Positions 8,341-17,576 of a stretch of 64,000 bases of DNA are shown here, piece after piece (position 1 is the stretch's first letter; every line of letters begins with the position of its first letter). The notes beneath the pieces were generated by a model. It searched no databases. It saw only the letters and a list, made by a program, of their open reading frames with translations, and was not told the DNA's origin. The stretch lies in NCBI GenBank assembly GCA_963808135.1, contig CAWEFA010000124.1, positions 1-64,000 on the forward strand, written 5' to 3'. The translations under genes were made by a program, and so were the position numbers. Source of the stretch: CAWEFA01 sp963808135 (GTDB lineage: Bacteria > Bacteroidota > Bacteroidia > Bacteroidales > DTGW01).

Positions 8341-9858
8341 TTATTTAAAATCAGAATTGCTTACGAACGCAATTTTTTTACTGTCGGGCGACCATGAAGC
8401 GACGTTAATTGTGCCTTGTCCTCCATACAAGTGGGCAACCACTTTCGGCTTCAATTCGCCAACATCCATCAGCCTCAGCAAAACGTGTTTGTAATAGGGA
8501 TGGTCCCATGAATCCACTTCGGGTGGAAAGGATAACATAATCAATTTCTTTCCATCGGGCGATTGGTGGGCAAACCAGTTTTGATATTCATCAAAAGTAA
8601 TTTGTGTTTGCTCCGAGCCGTCGTTTTTCATCTTCCATATTTGCATTTTGCCGGTGCGGTTCGAATTAAACCAGATATAATTTCCGTCAGTTGAATATTC
8701 CGAGCCATCATCCAGAAACGGACTGTTGGTTAATTGCGTTTCTTCGCCGCCGGTTGCCGGGATACGATAAATACCCCATTGGTTGTTGCGTTTCCCGGTA
8801 TAAATAAGGTATTTGCCGTCAGGCGACCACCCATGCCAATATGAAGGGCCTTTATCTGTAATTTGTTTCGGAACGCCCCCTCCTATCGGTAAAACAAAAA
8901 TAAGCGAATTCTCACCATCAGGTCGGTCCTTGACATGATTGCTTATAACAAGCTGTTTGTCGTCAGGAGAAATTCCATGATCGTTATTATTGGCATTGGC
9001 GAAAGCTGTATTTATAAGCTCGGGCTTTCCGCCTTCAGCAGAAATTCCGTAAAGCAGCCCTTTGCTGTTAAATACTAAAAATTTCCCATCACGCGACCAG
9101 TTAGGCGCTTCGAAAGGTTTTTCCGACTCATAAATAATTTTTCTTGTTCCGGTTTCAATATCCAATATTTCAAGCCTGCTGCCAATGTAATCCTGGTAAG
9201 GCTTAAACCCTTCCTTTACGGGAATGGTAAGCCTCGTGTTTGAAAATATTGCTTTTTCCACAACATCGGGATTGTGGGAACATACAAAAAGCCCGACATA
9301 AAAGCCTGATGTGTCAAATTTCATATTTATTTCTCCGACTTTTTGCAGCGCGTTGCCTTTATCAGTTGCCCAGGAAGTAATTTTATCGCCGGTTTTTTCA
9401 AGCTGTAATACCGATAGAAAACTTGAAGGGCACTTAAATTCTTTGGTCATTGAATCTTTTTCAGGCCTGTATTGCATCGAAACCAAGCCGTCGCCATGAT
9501 AGGCAATGCTTATGTAACGTGAACCGGGCTCAAAGCTTTCGCGGATAATAAGGCCTCCTTTACGATGAAGCTCAACTCCTTTGCCCACAAATTCGAGCCA
9601 TGAATATAAAGTGAAATTCCCTTTTATTTTTTTCCAAACGAAGTAAAATTCATCGTCCCCAAACCATAAATTTTTGCCTGCGCCGGATAATGTGTATTTT
9701 TCAAGTTCCGCATTATATTCAACCGATCCTTTAAATTTCACTTTGCCTACATCAGTGGCGTTATCAAATATTCCAAAAGAAGTTTGACTTTTCATAATAA
9801 ATGAGTTTAATAAAACCAAAAGACAAAAGAATGACATTTTTCTAAAATACGTTTCCAT
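8341..9858 (-). CDS. Secreted TolB-like (PD40) beta-propeller protein with N-terminal lectin-like domain
   Basis: A 505-residue protein with a signal peptide. An N-terminal ~200-residue beta-sandwich resembles DUF1349/concanavalin-like domains (YSWLEFVGKGVELHRKGG, YRPEKDSMTKEF). A C-terminal TolB-type propeller carries several PD40 repeats (PNWSRDGKFLVFNS, HGISPDDKQLVIS, HGWSPDGKYLIYTG, EYSTDGNYIWFNS, ASWSPDSKKIAFVS). Such proteins are usually annotated as biopolymer-transporter TolB homologues, but there are no Tol-Pal genes here. Pairing with the GH5 gene suggests a carbohydrate-related periplasmic role. Confidence 0.85.
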   Translation of the reverse strand: METYFRKMSFFCLLVLLNSFIMKSQTSFGIFDNATDVGKVKFKGSVEYNAELEKYTLSGAGKNLWFGDDEFYFVWKKIKGNFTLYSWLEFVGKGVELHRKGGLIIRESFEPGSRYISIAYHGDGLVSMQYRPEKDSMTKEFKCPSSFLSVLQLEKTGDKITSWATDKGNALQKVGEINMKFDTSGFYVGLFVCSHNPDVVEKAIFSNTRLTIPVKEGFKPYQDYIGSRLEILDIETGTRKIIYESEKPFEAPNWSRDGKFLVFNSKGLLYGISAEGGKPELINTAFANANNNDHGISPDDKQLVISNHVKDRPDGENSLIFVLPIGGGVPKQITDKGPSYWHGWSPDGKYLIYTGKRNNQWGIYRIPATGGEETQLTNSPFLDDGSEYSTDGNYIWFNSNRTGKMQIWKMKNDGSEQTQITFDEYQNWFAHQSPDGKKLIMLSFPPEVDSWDHPYYKHVLLRLMDVGELKPKVVAHLYGGQGTINVASWSPDSKKIAFVSNSDFK

Positions 9859-9909
9859 AATGATTCTGATTTTTGTTTTGCTAAAATTAAGAAAATATTT
9901 TTATAAACT

Positions 9910-11109
9910 TTATTCCACATATAAAACCAAGCCTTTCAAATATTCGCCCTCAGGATGAAAAATACTGACGCAATGATCGGGAGGCTGTGTAAGCTGATGC
10001 AATATTTTTACTTTTCTATGTGCGTTTACGGCTGCAGCAAATACCGATTTACGAAAATCATCCTTTGAAACAACCTGCGAACAGGAAAATGTAAATAATA
10101 TCCCTCCTTTCTGGATTTTTTCCATCACTTTTTGGTTGAGCCGCTTGTACGCCTGAAGTGCGTTGTGCAAGGCGTTGTTGTGTTTTGCAAATGCAGGTGG
10201 GTCAATTATTATTAAATCGTATTTCTCGTCAGTTTTATTAAGAAATTCAAATACATCTTCATTAAAAGCTGCATGTTTAATTGTGCCCGGAAAATTCATT
10301 GCAATATTTTCATTAGCAAGCCCAATTGCAGGAGAAGAACTATCGACGCTGTGAACAAGCCTGGCCCCGCCACGCAGCGCATAAACTGAAAACCCGCCTG
10401 TATAACAAAATAAGTTTAAGACATTTCTGTTTTTCGAATATTGCTGCAAAAGTTTCCTATTTTCGCGCTGGTCAATAAAAAATCCTGTTTTCTGGCCGCT
10501 TGCCCAGTCAATCTTGAATTGATTGCCATACTCGAGAATCTCGTGCTTATCGCTATGCCCGAAAAGAAATCCGTCGGAAGGTTTTATAGCGGCTTTAAAA
10601 GGCATCGTCCCTTCGCTTTTATCGTAAACAGCTTCAAGCTTATTTTTAAGGACATCCTTTAATGCCTGCACGATCAGGTCTTTAACCAAATAAAGCCCTA
10701 TTGAATGAAATTGTGTTACTGCAACGCCATTATAAAAATCAATGACCAAACCCGGCAATTCATCGCCCTCGGCGTTTACCAGCCGGAAAGCATTTGTTTC
10801 AGAATTATCGGTTAATTCCAAGGAATTCCGGAGCTGATAAGCAGTTGAAATTTTATTTTTCCAGAAATCGTAATCAATAATTTTATCTTCAAAAGAAATA
10901 ATCCTGATAGCTATTGAACCGACCTGGTAATGGCCTATGGCTAAAAATTCCCCTTTGTTATCAAACACTTTAACCAACGAACCTTCGGTTACATTGCCTT
11001 CAATGCTTTTTATAGCGCCCGAAAAAATCCACGGATGGCGGCGCAGAAGCGATGGCGTTTTACCGGACTTCAATATTATTTTGGTCAACCTTTCCATATT
11101 TCTTTTCAA
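9910..11109 (-). CDS. rlmI: Class I SAM-dependent rRNA methyltransferase, RlmI-like
   Basis: A 399-residue protein of the RlmI/RlmK m5C-type family. A PUA domain occupies roughly residues 5-85 (SLLRRHPWIFSGAI ... GSLVKVFDNKGEFLAIGHY). The Rossmann methyltransferase domain follows with NVLNLFCYTGGFSVYA (SAM loop), SVDSS, LIIIDPPAFAK (motif IV) and FTFSCSQVV, where the Cys is the likely catalytic one. In E. coli RlmI methylates C1962 of 23S rRNA. An internal Met at residue 5 is an alternative start. The gene overlaps the upstream exonuclease gene by 50 bp, so translational coupling is likely. Confidence 0.92.
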   Translation of the reverse strand: MKRNMERLTKIILKSGKTPSLLRRHPWIFSGAIKSIEGNVTEGSLVKVFDNKGEFLAIGHYQVGSIAIRIISFEDKIIDYDFWKNKISTAYQLRNSLELTDNSETNAFRLVNAEGDELPGLVIDFYNGVAVTQFHSIGLYLVKDLIVQALKDVLKNKLEAVYDKSEGTMPFKAAIKPSDGFLFGHSDKHEILEYGNQFKIDWASGQKTGFFIDQRENRKLLQQYSKNRNVLNLFCYTGGFSVYALRGGARLVHSVDSSSPAIGLANENIAMNFPGTIKHAAFNEDVFEFLNKTDEKYDLIIIDPPAFAKHNNALHNALQAYKRLNQKVMEKIQKGGILFTFSCSQVVSKDDFRKSVFAAAVNAHRKVKILHQLTQPPDHCVSIFHPEGEYLKGLVLYVE

Positions 11110-11686
11110 TTTCCTGTAAACGTTGGTAAATTTTCAAACAAATCCATGCATCGGTTGCAGCATAAATCAACTGCGAGTCCCGTAAGTTTTTGCTTTCCCA
11201 GTTCGATACCTGCTGCGATTTGGATATCCGAAAGCCCAAAATCAGCGCTGCAAGCTTTTTCAGGCTTTTATCCGCTATGCCGAAGTTTTCAACATATTTT
11301 TGTAAATCTAAAAAACCGGCGGGTATTATATGTTTAAGTTTTGAAAGGGCATTGATGTCATCTTTAACTGCCAGCCCGATTTTCAGCTTTGACTGGTCGC
11401 TGATTAAACCGGCCAGTTCATCAGGAAATCCCAACAAATTCAACCTGAAAATAATACATGTATCGTTATCGGCAATCTGCAAAAGCGAGACTTTATTGAT
11501 ATGCCCTTTTTTAAAATTCGGTTTCGTTTCCGTATCGAAGCCCAGCACTTTTTTGCCATCTAAAAAATTTAATGCGCCCTGCATGCTTGCCGGGTTATCT
11601 GCAACAATAATGCGCCCTGTAAATTGCCGTAAGGGTAACTGGTAAATTTCTTCTTTTGTTATATTGCCGGGGAAAAAGTTATTCAT
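11060..11686 (-). CDS. 3'-5' exonuclease of the RNase D/WRN DEDDy family
   Basis: A 208-residue single-domain nuclease. Exo I is in VLGFDTETKP (Asp and Glu metal ligands), Exo II is around LKIGLAVKDDINALSK, and Exo III is DSQLIYAATDAWICLKIY, with the DEDDy Tyr. It has no HRDC domain, unlike RNase D. Part of a DUF5063 - exonuclease - RlmI-like cluster with overlapping ends (8 bp upstream, 50 bp downstream), an arrangement seen in Bacteroidota. The substrate (RNA or DNA) cannot be told from sequence. Confidence 0.9.
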   Translation of the reverse strand: MNNFFPGNITKEEIYQLPLRQFTGRIIVADNPASMQGALNFLDGKKVLGFDTETKPNFKKGHINKVSLLQIADNDTCIIFRLNLLGFPDELAGLISDQSKLKIGLAVKDDINALSKLKHIIPAGFLDLQKYVENFGIADKSLKKLAALILGFRISKSQQVSNWESKNLRDSQLIYAATDAWICLKIYQRLQEIEKKYGKVDQNNIEVR

Positions 11687-12308
11687 CCGATTGAAAATCC
11701 TTTTGGGCCTTGCTTATAAACCAGTTATCCGTGTCGCGAATAACCTTCCCTTTAGCAAAGCTTAGTTGTTCTGCACTTGTACCTTTATAACCCAATAAAT
11801 GAAGTATCCGTAAAGAGTTGATCAATTTGAACCCCCAGGTTTCCGAAAAACTTTGACAACATTCAAAAATTGCGTCATTCGACAGTTCATCGTTGCCCAA
11901 CCGGTAAATCTCTAAAAAATCTCTCACATCCTGGTAAATGTCTGCCATGTTTTCAGAAATACTCGATGCTACCGGCTCGGGAGTTTCATTCATTGAAGCG
12001 TCAAAAAAATCAAGATAAATGTCATTGTCGCCAAGCAGGTTTAAAATACCCTGGCGGATGAATTGCCAGTCAAACTCAGTTACAAATTTTTCATTGCCCT
12101 CGCTGTTTACTTGCCCTGTTTCGGGTAACAAAGCAGCTTTAAGGTAAAGTAATGGAAGTAATTTAACCGATTTATTTATGAAAGTTTCAACATTTATTTC
12201 GCCGGCCTTTTCCAAGAATGCACAATATTCCCTGGCAACAGTAACAAATTCAACTGTATTTTTCGAATAAACAATATCTTTCAAATTATTCTCCATAGGA
12301 TTTTCCAA
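11679..12308 (-). CDS. DUF5063 domain-containing protein
   Basis: A 209-residue soluble, mostly alpha-helical protein of the DUF5063 family (FVTVAREYCAFLEKAG at the N-terminus, KLLPLLYLKAALLPE, and DIYQDVRDFLEIYRLG in the middle). Its function is unknown. The 3' end overlaps the exonuclease start by 8 bp, so it heads a three-gene operon. A Met at residue 5 (MENNLKD) is a possible alternative start. Confidence 0.85.
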   Translation of the reverse strand: MENPMENNLKDIVYSKNTVEFVTVAREYCAFLEKAGEINVETFINKSVKLLPLLYLKAALLPETGQVNSEGNEKFVTEFDWQFIRQGILNLLGDNDIYLDFFDASMNETPEPVASSISENMADIYQDVRDFLEIYRLGNDELSNDAIFECCQSFSETWGFKLINSLRILHLLGYKGTSAEQLSFAKGKVIRDTDNWFISKAQKDFQSDE

Positions 12309-12366
12309 GACAAATTTAAACGAAACTTATTAATTCATTTAAGTTCAACCTGAAATTCGAAAAAAG

Positions 12367-13158
12367 TCAATCTGCGTAAACATGAACGCTGTTTTGTGCT
12401 GCAGGCAAATAATTTATCCCGAACCAAGCAATTAATAAAACTACAAATGCCAAACTCAATATCCATAAAGAAGCTATTTTCTTTTCAGGCCGGTAATATC
12501 GCTGGTGAATATAAACCAGATATGCCATCCATGTCAGAAGTGCCCAAATTTCTTTTGGGTCCCATGTCCAATAATGCCCCCAAATTTCATTGGCCCACAG
12601 CGCCCCGAAAATCAATCCCAGTGTAATACATGAAAATCCGAGATAAACTAAGTTGTCTGCTAACGAAAGTATTTCAGGCTGAAATTTATTTAAATAAAAT
12701 TTAACCAAACCATAAGCTGAAACAAGCGCAGAACCAAAAAGCAACGCATAACCCGAAATATATACAATAACATGAGGGACAAACCAGGGGCTTTGTAATG
12801 CCGGCATCAGGGTTTTGTCGTAGTTTTCAGGGTGAAAATAATTTAATAGTAAAAATAATATAGCCATGAGATTGCTGTAAGCAAGAAACCATTTGTAACC
12901 CCACCTTTTAAAAACCACGAGGCCAATAAGCGACATAAATAAAGAATACCAAAGCCTTGTTTCACCTAAAGTACGAAGAGGGGGATGGTTTAATTGAACC
13001 CAAAGTGAAATCAGAAATACGAATTGAATTAGGATACCAGGCAAAAGAAATATATCAGCTAATAATTTTTTATTAAAATGGAAATATGAAAATAATGTTC
13101 CCAAAGCAAGGAAAATTGTCGTAACTATGGCTATTACAGGAAAATTTAACCAGTTCAT
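12367..13158 (-). CDS. ccsA: Cytochrome c biogenesis protein CcsA/ResC-like
   Basis: A 263-residue polytopic membrane protein with about eight hydrophobic segments. It has the haem-handling tryptophan-rich signature WGHYWTWDPKEIWALLTW and conserved His residues before and after it (FVPHVIVYISGYALL; GINYLPAAQNSVHVYA at the C-terminus). In system II cytochrome c maturation CcsA works with Ccs1/ResB to deliver haem to apocytochromes at the outer face of the inner membrane. No ResB partner is adjacent in the window. Confidence 0.92.
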   Translation of the reverse strand: MNWLNFPVIAIVTTIFLALGTLFSYFHFNKKLLADIFLLPGILIQFVFLISLWVQLNHPPLRTLGETRLWYSLFMSLIGLVVFKRWGYKWFLAYSNLMAILFLLLNYFHPENYDKTLMPALQSPWFVPHVIVYISGYALLFGSALVSAYGLVKFYLNKFQPEILSLADNLVYLGFSCITLGLIFGALWANEIWGHYWTWDPKEIWALLTWMAYLVYIHQRYYRPEKKIASLWILSLAFVVLLIAWFGINYLPAAQNSVHVYAD

Positions 13159-13220
13159 TATTTTGGCTGTTGATATTTTCTTTATGAGATTGTTATAAAA
13201 AAGTTATAATTCATTCCTGA

Positions 13221-13795
13221 TTATGGTTTGATCGCGATTTGTCCGACTGATAATATGGTAACCTGAATGCCAGTCTGTTCTTCAATAAAATTAATATATC
13301 TTTTCAGTTCTTCCGGCAGATCATCAAATTCCCGGGCACGGCAAATATCCTGATTCCAGCCCTTAAACTCTGCATAAACCGGTTCAACAGATTGTTCAAA
13401 GCTAAAAGGCAATTGGTCGGTTTCTTTCCCGTTAATTTTATATGCTGTGCAAACTTTAATTGTATCGAAACCTGAAAGGACGTCTGATTTTGTAATTATT
13501 AAGCGGGTAACGCCATTTAGCATAATTGAATATTTGAGGGCAGGCAAATCGAGCCATCCGCAGCGACGCGGCCTTCCGGTAGTAGCCCCGAATTCAAATC
13601 CTTTTGAGCGCAATTGCTCTCCAATATTATTAATTTGCTCTGTTGGAAACGGGCCGCTCCCAACGCGCGTGCAATAAGCTTTTACAATCCCAAAAACCTC
13701 GCCAATACTTTTAGGCGAAATACCAAGCCCTATGCAAGCGCCCGCGCTGATAGTGCTTGACGAAGTAACATAAGGATAAGAACCAAAATCGATAT
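13221..13795 (-). CDS. purA: Adenylosuccinate synthetase, C-terminal part (frameshifted purA)
   Basis: From ~13796 down to the stop at 13221 one frame encodes the C-terminal 190 residues of PurA: DIDFGSYPYVTSSSTISAGA, GEVFGIVKAYCTRVGSGPFPTE, then FEFGATTGRPRRCGWLDLPALKY and VCTAYKINGKETDQLPF. It directly continues the fragment at 13730-14473. The G of CTGGAT (Leu-Asp after EGAQGTLL) is reduced to CTGAT at about 13796, a one-base deletion. PurA catalyses GTP-dependent IMP plus aspartate to adenylosuccinate and is normally essential, so an assembly or sequencing error is more likely than a true pseudogene. Confidence 0.9.
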
Positions 13796-14473
13796 CAGTA
13801 AAGTTCCTTGTGCACCTTCGGCCAATATACTTTTATTTTCAAGCAATGCCTGGTTTAAAATATATTCACTATCTACCAGTTTAAGGCTTTTGATAACCTG
13901 AATCCCTTCAAACCACTCTTTTTCCTTATCATCAAGGTTGTAGCTGTATTGATACTGCTTCAATATTTCCTGATGTTTTGCTTTCAGAAAATCATATTTA
14001 TTCCTGAAATCGGGCGACAATATATCGCCAACCCTGAGCCCATTACGTCCGGTTTTATCCATGTATGTAGGCCCGATGCCGCGCAATGTGGAACCGATTT
14101 TTGTACTGCCTTTCGAAGCTTCGGTGGCAGCGTCGAGGATACAATGTGTAGGCAATATTAAATGTGCTTTCTTTGATATAACCAGGTTCGTTTTAAGATC
14201 GACACCCAGTTTTAAAAGCTCATGATATTCCTTAGAAAAGACAACAGGATCGAGAACAACGCCGTTTCCAATAATGTTGAGCTTATTTTCATGGAACACA
14301 CCTGAAGGGATCAGGTGCAGCACATGTTTTATATCTTTAAATTCCAACGAATGACCGGCATTTGGGCCGCCCTGAAAACGGGCTATCACATCGTAATGGG
14401 GGGTTAACACATCTACAACTTTCCCTTTGCCTTCATCGCCCCATTGAAGTCCTAATAAAACATCTACTTTCAT
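13730..14473 (-). CDS. purA: Adenylosuccinate synthetase, N-terminal part (frameshifted purA)
   Basis: A 247-residue reading frame. It contains the PurA phosphate-binding loop GLQWGDEGKGKVVD with the catalytic Asp, GGPNAGHSL with the catalytic His, GSTLRGIGPTYMDKTGRNGLRVGD, and SILAEGAQGTLL. After that Leu-Leu the frame goes wrong, and the last ~20 residues are read-through. The remainder of the enzyme follows in another frame to 13221, giving ~417 residues in total, a normal PurA length. The ATG at 14473 is the standard start. Confidence 0.95.
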   Translation of the reverse strand: MKVDVLLGLQWGDEGKGKVVDVLTPHYDVIARFQGGPNAGHSLEFKDIKHVLHLIPSGVFHENKLNIIGNGVVLDPVVFSKEYHELLKLGVDLKTNLVISKKAHLILPTHCILDAATEASKGSTKIGSTLRGIGPTYMDKTGRNGLRVGDILSPDFRNKYDFLKAKHQEILKQYQYSYNLDDKEKEWFEGIQVIKSLKLVDSEYILNQALLENKSILAEGAQGTLLISILVLILMLLRQALSARALA

Positions 14474-14617
14474 TGATTATATTAATTCTGTTATTTTTAA
14501 ATATTTTTTTAAAAAAAGCGAAGCAAGTTATAACATTTTTTTATTCGTTCAGTAAAAAATGATTTCGAATGAATGAAAATACTTATGGCTTTTCTAAAAT
14601 GCCTTGTGATCGTTAGT

Positions 14618-15070
14618 TTATCGTTCCACTTTATCTTCAGCATTATTTCCATAAATATATAATGAATGATGGGTAGGAATAAAATTATTCAGTTCACAGG
14701 CAGTTTTAATAATCTGCTCTATCCGGGGATCGCAGAATTCAATAACCTTGCCTGTTTTTGTATCGATGAGATGATCGTGCTGCGTACATTGAAATGCTTT
14801 TTCATATTGAGATATATTTTTCCCGAATTGGTGTTTAATAACAAGGTTGCAATCTAAAAGCAATTCAATGGTATTGTATAAAGTTGCCCGGCTGACCCTG
14901 TATTTTTTGTTTTTCATAAAAATATAAAGCGATTCAATATCGAAATGGCCATTGTGGGAATAAATTTCTTCGAGTATGGAATATCTTTCGGGCGTTTTCC
15001 TATGCCCCTTTAATTCGAGGTAATCGGTGAATATTTTTTTTACGGTTGCCTTTTCTTTAGCGCTAATCAT
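14618..15070 (-). CDS. fur: Fur-family transcriptional regulator
   Basis: A 150-residue Fur-type repressor. The N-terminal winged helix (GHRKTPERYSILEEIYSHNGHFDIESLY ... VSRATLYNTIELLLDCNLV) is followed by a dimerisation/metal domain. The usual HHDHLICxxCGK structural zinc motif is degenerate: the sequence reads QHDHLIDTKTGKVIEF, with both cysteines replaced. Other metal ligands (HDH, the Glu after KVIEF, HHS near the C-terminus) remain. Whether it senses iron, zinc, peroxide or another metal cannot be told from sequence. It lies between purA and the RelA/SpoT gene. Confidence 0.92.
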   Translation of the reverse strand: MISAKEKATVKKIFTDYLELKGHRKTPERYSILEEIYSHNGHFDIESLYIFMKNKKYRVSRATLYNTIELLLDCNLVIKHQFGKNISQYEKAFQCTQHDHLIDTKTGKVIEFCDPRIEQIIKTACELNNFIPTHHSLYIYGNNAEDKVER

Positions 15071-15199
15071 AATTTAGACTAATTAAAAATTATTGCTAAA
15101 TTAAATTATTTTCAAGACAATTAATAAATGAATTTGTTGCTTTTATGGATTTGTTAATTAGGAAATTTCTAAGTTGCATTATAAAGATGCTTAGCCTAA

Positions 15200-17443
15200 T
15201 CACTCTTCAATGTTCTCAATACGTGTAACCTTTTCAACGCCTTTAATTTTACCGAGGTTCAGAATAAGCTTATCCAAATCGTTAACATTATGGACATACA
15301 ATTCAATCATGCCTTCAAAAATACCGTCATGGCTTGCAAGGTTAATATTTCGGATGTTAATGTTCAGTTCTTTTGAAATTATAGAAGTTATATTGTTAAA
15401 TACACCGAAACGGTCGATGCCCTGAATATTTATTTTCACTAAAAAAGAAAGCATTTTATGGATTGTCCACCGGGTAGGCACAATGCGGTCGCTTTGGCTT
15501 GAAAGTAATTTCACGGCATTTGGGCATTTCGATTTGTGAATGATAACAGAATTATAAACATCGCGGAAGCCAATTACATCTTCTCCCGGAATTGGGTTAC
15601 AGCATTTTGCTATTGAATAAGTGCTGGTTTCTTCGTCAACATTTTCGCGTAATATAAAAGGTGAGTTGCGGGTATAGTTTGTTGCTTCTTCGGTACTTTT
15701 GTCTTCTTCTTTCTTTCCATTGCCATTAGACATTCCCATAGTAAGCTCCCAATAGCGTATTAATTTATTTTTGCTGTTTTTTTTGAGTATCTTAGATAAA
15801 TCGTCGAGCTTTATTATTTCACTGCCTATTTTGCTGTACAATTCTTCTTTATTGGTTACCTCGTATGCCGGAACTATCTTTTGAAAAATCCTTGAACTTG
15901 GGGACAGGTTTAATTCTTTAAGTTTCTTTTCCAGCATAGATTTGCCTTTTTCAATGCGGTTTTTGGTTTCGGCTTTTAATAAATTTTTAATTGCTGTTTT
16001 GGCTTTTGCAGTTATAACAATATCGAGCCATTCCTTTTGTAACCGTTGTTTGTCGGAAGTTATTATTTCAACCTGGTCGCCGCTCGTAAGCTTGTAATTA
16101 AGCGGCACCAACCGGTGGTTCACTTTAGCGCCAATAGCTTTAGTTCCAATATGGCTGTGGATTTCGAATGCAAAATCGAGCGCCGTCGAATCTTTTGGTA
16201 ACGTTTTTAATTCGCCTTTCGGGGTAAACACATGAATTTCCGATGAAAACAAATTTAACTTGAAGTCGTCCAGAAATTCAAGTGCATTTGTGTTTGGATT
16301 TTGCAATAATTCCCTGATTTTTTTTAGCCATTTGTCGAGTTCACTTTCCTGTGCGCTGTCTTGTTTATATTTCCAATGGGCGGCAAAACCTTTTTCGGCA
16401 ATTTCTTCCATTCGCTGCGAACGGATTTGAACTTCAACCCAACGTCCAACAGGGCTCATGACGGTTATATGCAAAGCTTCGTAGCCATTTGCTTTCGGCG
16501 TGCTTACCCAATCGCGGATACGATCGGGTTTTGGCGTATAAATATCGGTAATTATCGAGTAAATGTTCCAGCACTGAGTTTTTTCGGGAATATCAGGCAC
16601 CGGTTCAAAAATAATCCTTATTGCGAACAAATCGTATATTTCCTCAAAAAGGACGTGTTTGGTTTGAATTTTATTCCATATAGAATAAATGGATTTTGTC
16701 CTGCTGGTGATGTCGTAATCCAATGCCTGTTTGTCGAGTTTCTCCTTAATCGGCCCTATAAAATTTTTAATAAATTCAAAACGTTCATGCTCCGACTCGG
16801 CAATCTTCTTCTCCAATTCAATGTACTTCTCGGGATATCTGTATTTCAGGCTCAGGTCTTCCAACTCCGTTTTAACGGAATAAATTCCAAGCCGGTGCGC
16901 CAATGGGGCATAAATATAAATTGTTTCGCTTGCTATTTTATTTTGTTTCTCGCGCGACAGCGAACTCAGCGTTCGCATGTTGTGCAGGCGATCGGCTAAT
17001 TTTATAAGTATAACCCTGACATCGTCAGAAAGGGTAAGCAACATTTTCCTGAAATTCTCGGCCTGAAGGGAACTGTTGTTATCATATAGTTCGCCGATTT
17101 TAGTCAACCCATCGACAATTGAAGCTATTTTAGGGCCGAAATTTCTTTCTATTTCTTCGAGGGTATAATCAGTATCCTCAACAACATCGTGGAGCAGGGA
17201 ACTGACTATTGATTTTGTGCCCAAGCCCATTTCTTCGGAAACAATGCGCGCCACCGAAAGGGGATGGATAATATATGGCTCTCCCGACCGGCGTCGCATT
17301 TCTTTATGCGCTTCATAGGCTATTTTAAATGCTTTTTCAATTAAAACCTTATCTTCCGGGTTATTGTCATTTACATTTCGTTTGATAAGTTCATTAAACC
17401 GCCTCTGTATGTCTTGTTCTTCTTCAACCGATAAAGCACTCAT
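15200..17443 (-). CDS. Bifunctional (p)ppGpp synthetase/hydrolase, RelA/SpoT (Rsh) family
   Basis: A 747-residue stringent-response enzyme. The HD hydrolase domain has HP at 60-61 and HD at 85-86 (SSLLHDVVEDT). The synthetase domain follows with RTKSIYSIWNKIQ, DLFAIRII, and VEVQIRSQRMEEIAEKGFAAHWKYK. A TGS domain (EIHVFTPKGELKTLPKDSTALDF) lies around 400-465, a zinc-finger/RIS region contains CCNPIPGEDVIGF, and a C-terminal ACT domain ends at LGKIKGVEKVTRIE. Both active sites look intact, so it should make and degrade (p)ppGpp from GTP/GDP and ATP. The gene is monocistronic, with Fur downstream on the same strand. Confidence 0.95.
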   Translation of the reverse strand: MSALSVEEEQDIQRRFNELIKRNVNDNNPEDKVLIEKAFKIAYEAHKEMRRRSGEPYIIHPLSVARIVSEEMGLGTKSIVSSLLHDVVEDTDYTLEEIERNFGPKIASIVDGLTKIGELYDNNSSLQAENFRKMLLTLSDDVRVILIKLADRLHNMRTLSSLSREKQNKIASETIYIYAPLAHRLGIYSVKTELEDLSLKYRYPEKYIELEKKIAESEHERFEFIKNFIGPIKEKLDKQALDYDITSRTKSIYSIWNKIQTKHVLFEEIYDLFAIRIIFEPVPDIPEKTQCWNIYSIITDIYTPKPDRIRDWVSTPKANGYEALHITVMSPVGRWVEVQIRSQRMEEIAEKGFAAHWKYKQDSAQESELDKWLKKIRELLQNPNTNALEFLDDFKLNLFSSEIHVFTPKGELKTLPKDSTALDFAFEIHSHIGTKAIGAKVNHRLVPLNYKLTSGDQVEIITSDKQRLQKEWLDIVITAKAKTAIKNLLKAETKNRIEKGKSMLEKKLKELNLSPSSRIFQKIVPAYEVTNKEELYSKIGSEIIKLDDLSKILKKNSKNKLIRYWELTMGMSNGNGKKEEDKSTEEATNYTRNSPFILRENVDEETSTYSIAKCCNPIPGEDVIGFRDVYNSVIIHKSKCPNAVKLLSSQSDRIVPTRWTIHKMLSFLVKINIQGIDRFGVFNNITSIISKELNINIRNINLASHDGIFEGMIELYVHNVNDLDKLILNLGKIKGVEKVTRIENIEE

Positions 17444-17576
17444 TATTGAGCTATTAAAACAATTATTTTTTTCCGTTCCCCATTTGGAAATGCGGAATAT
17501 TTTATTTTTATTTCAATTTTACTTGTTAAATAAACCGGGTATTTTAATTACCAGGTTCATATCTGGCATAATAAAA

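Noticed and set aside
16361..16999. 212-residue plus-strand gene inside the RelA/SpoT gene
   Set aside because: It is antisense to a well-conserved enzyme and has no recognisable features.
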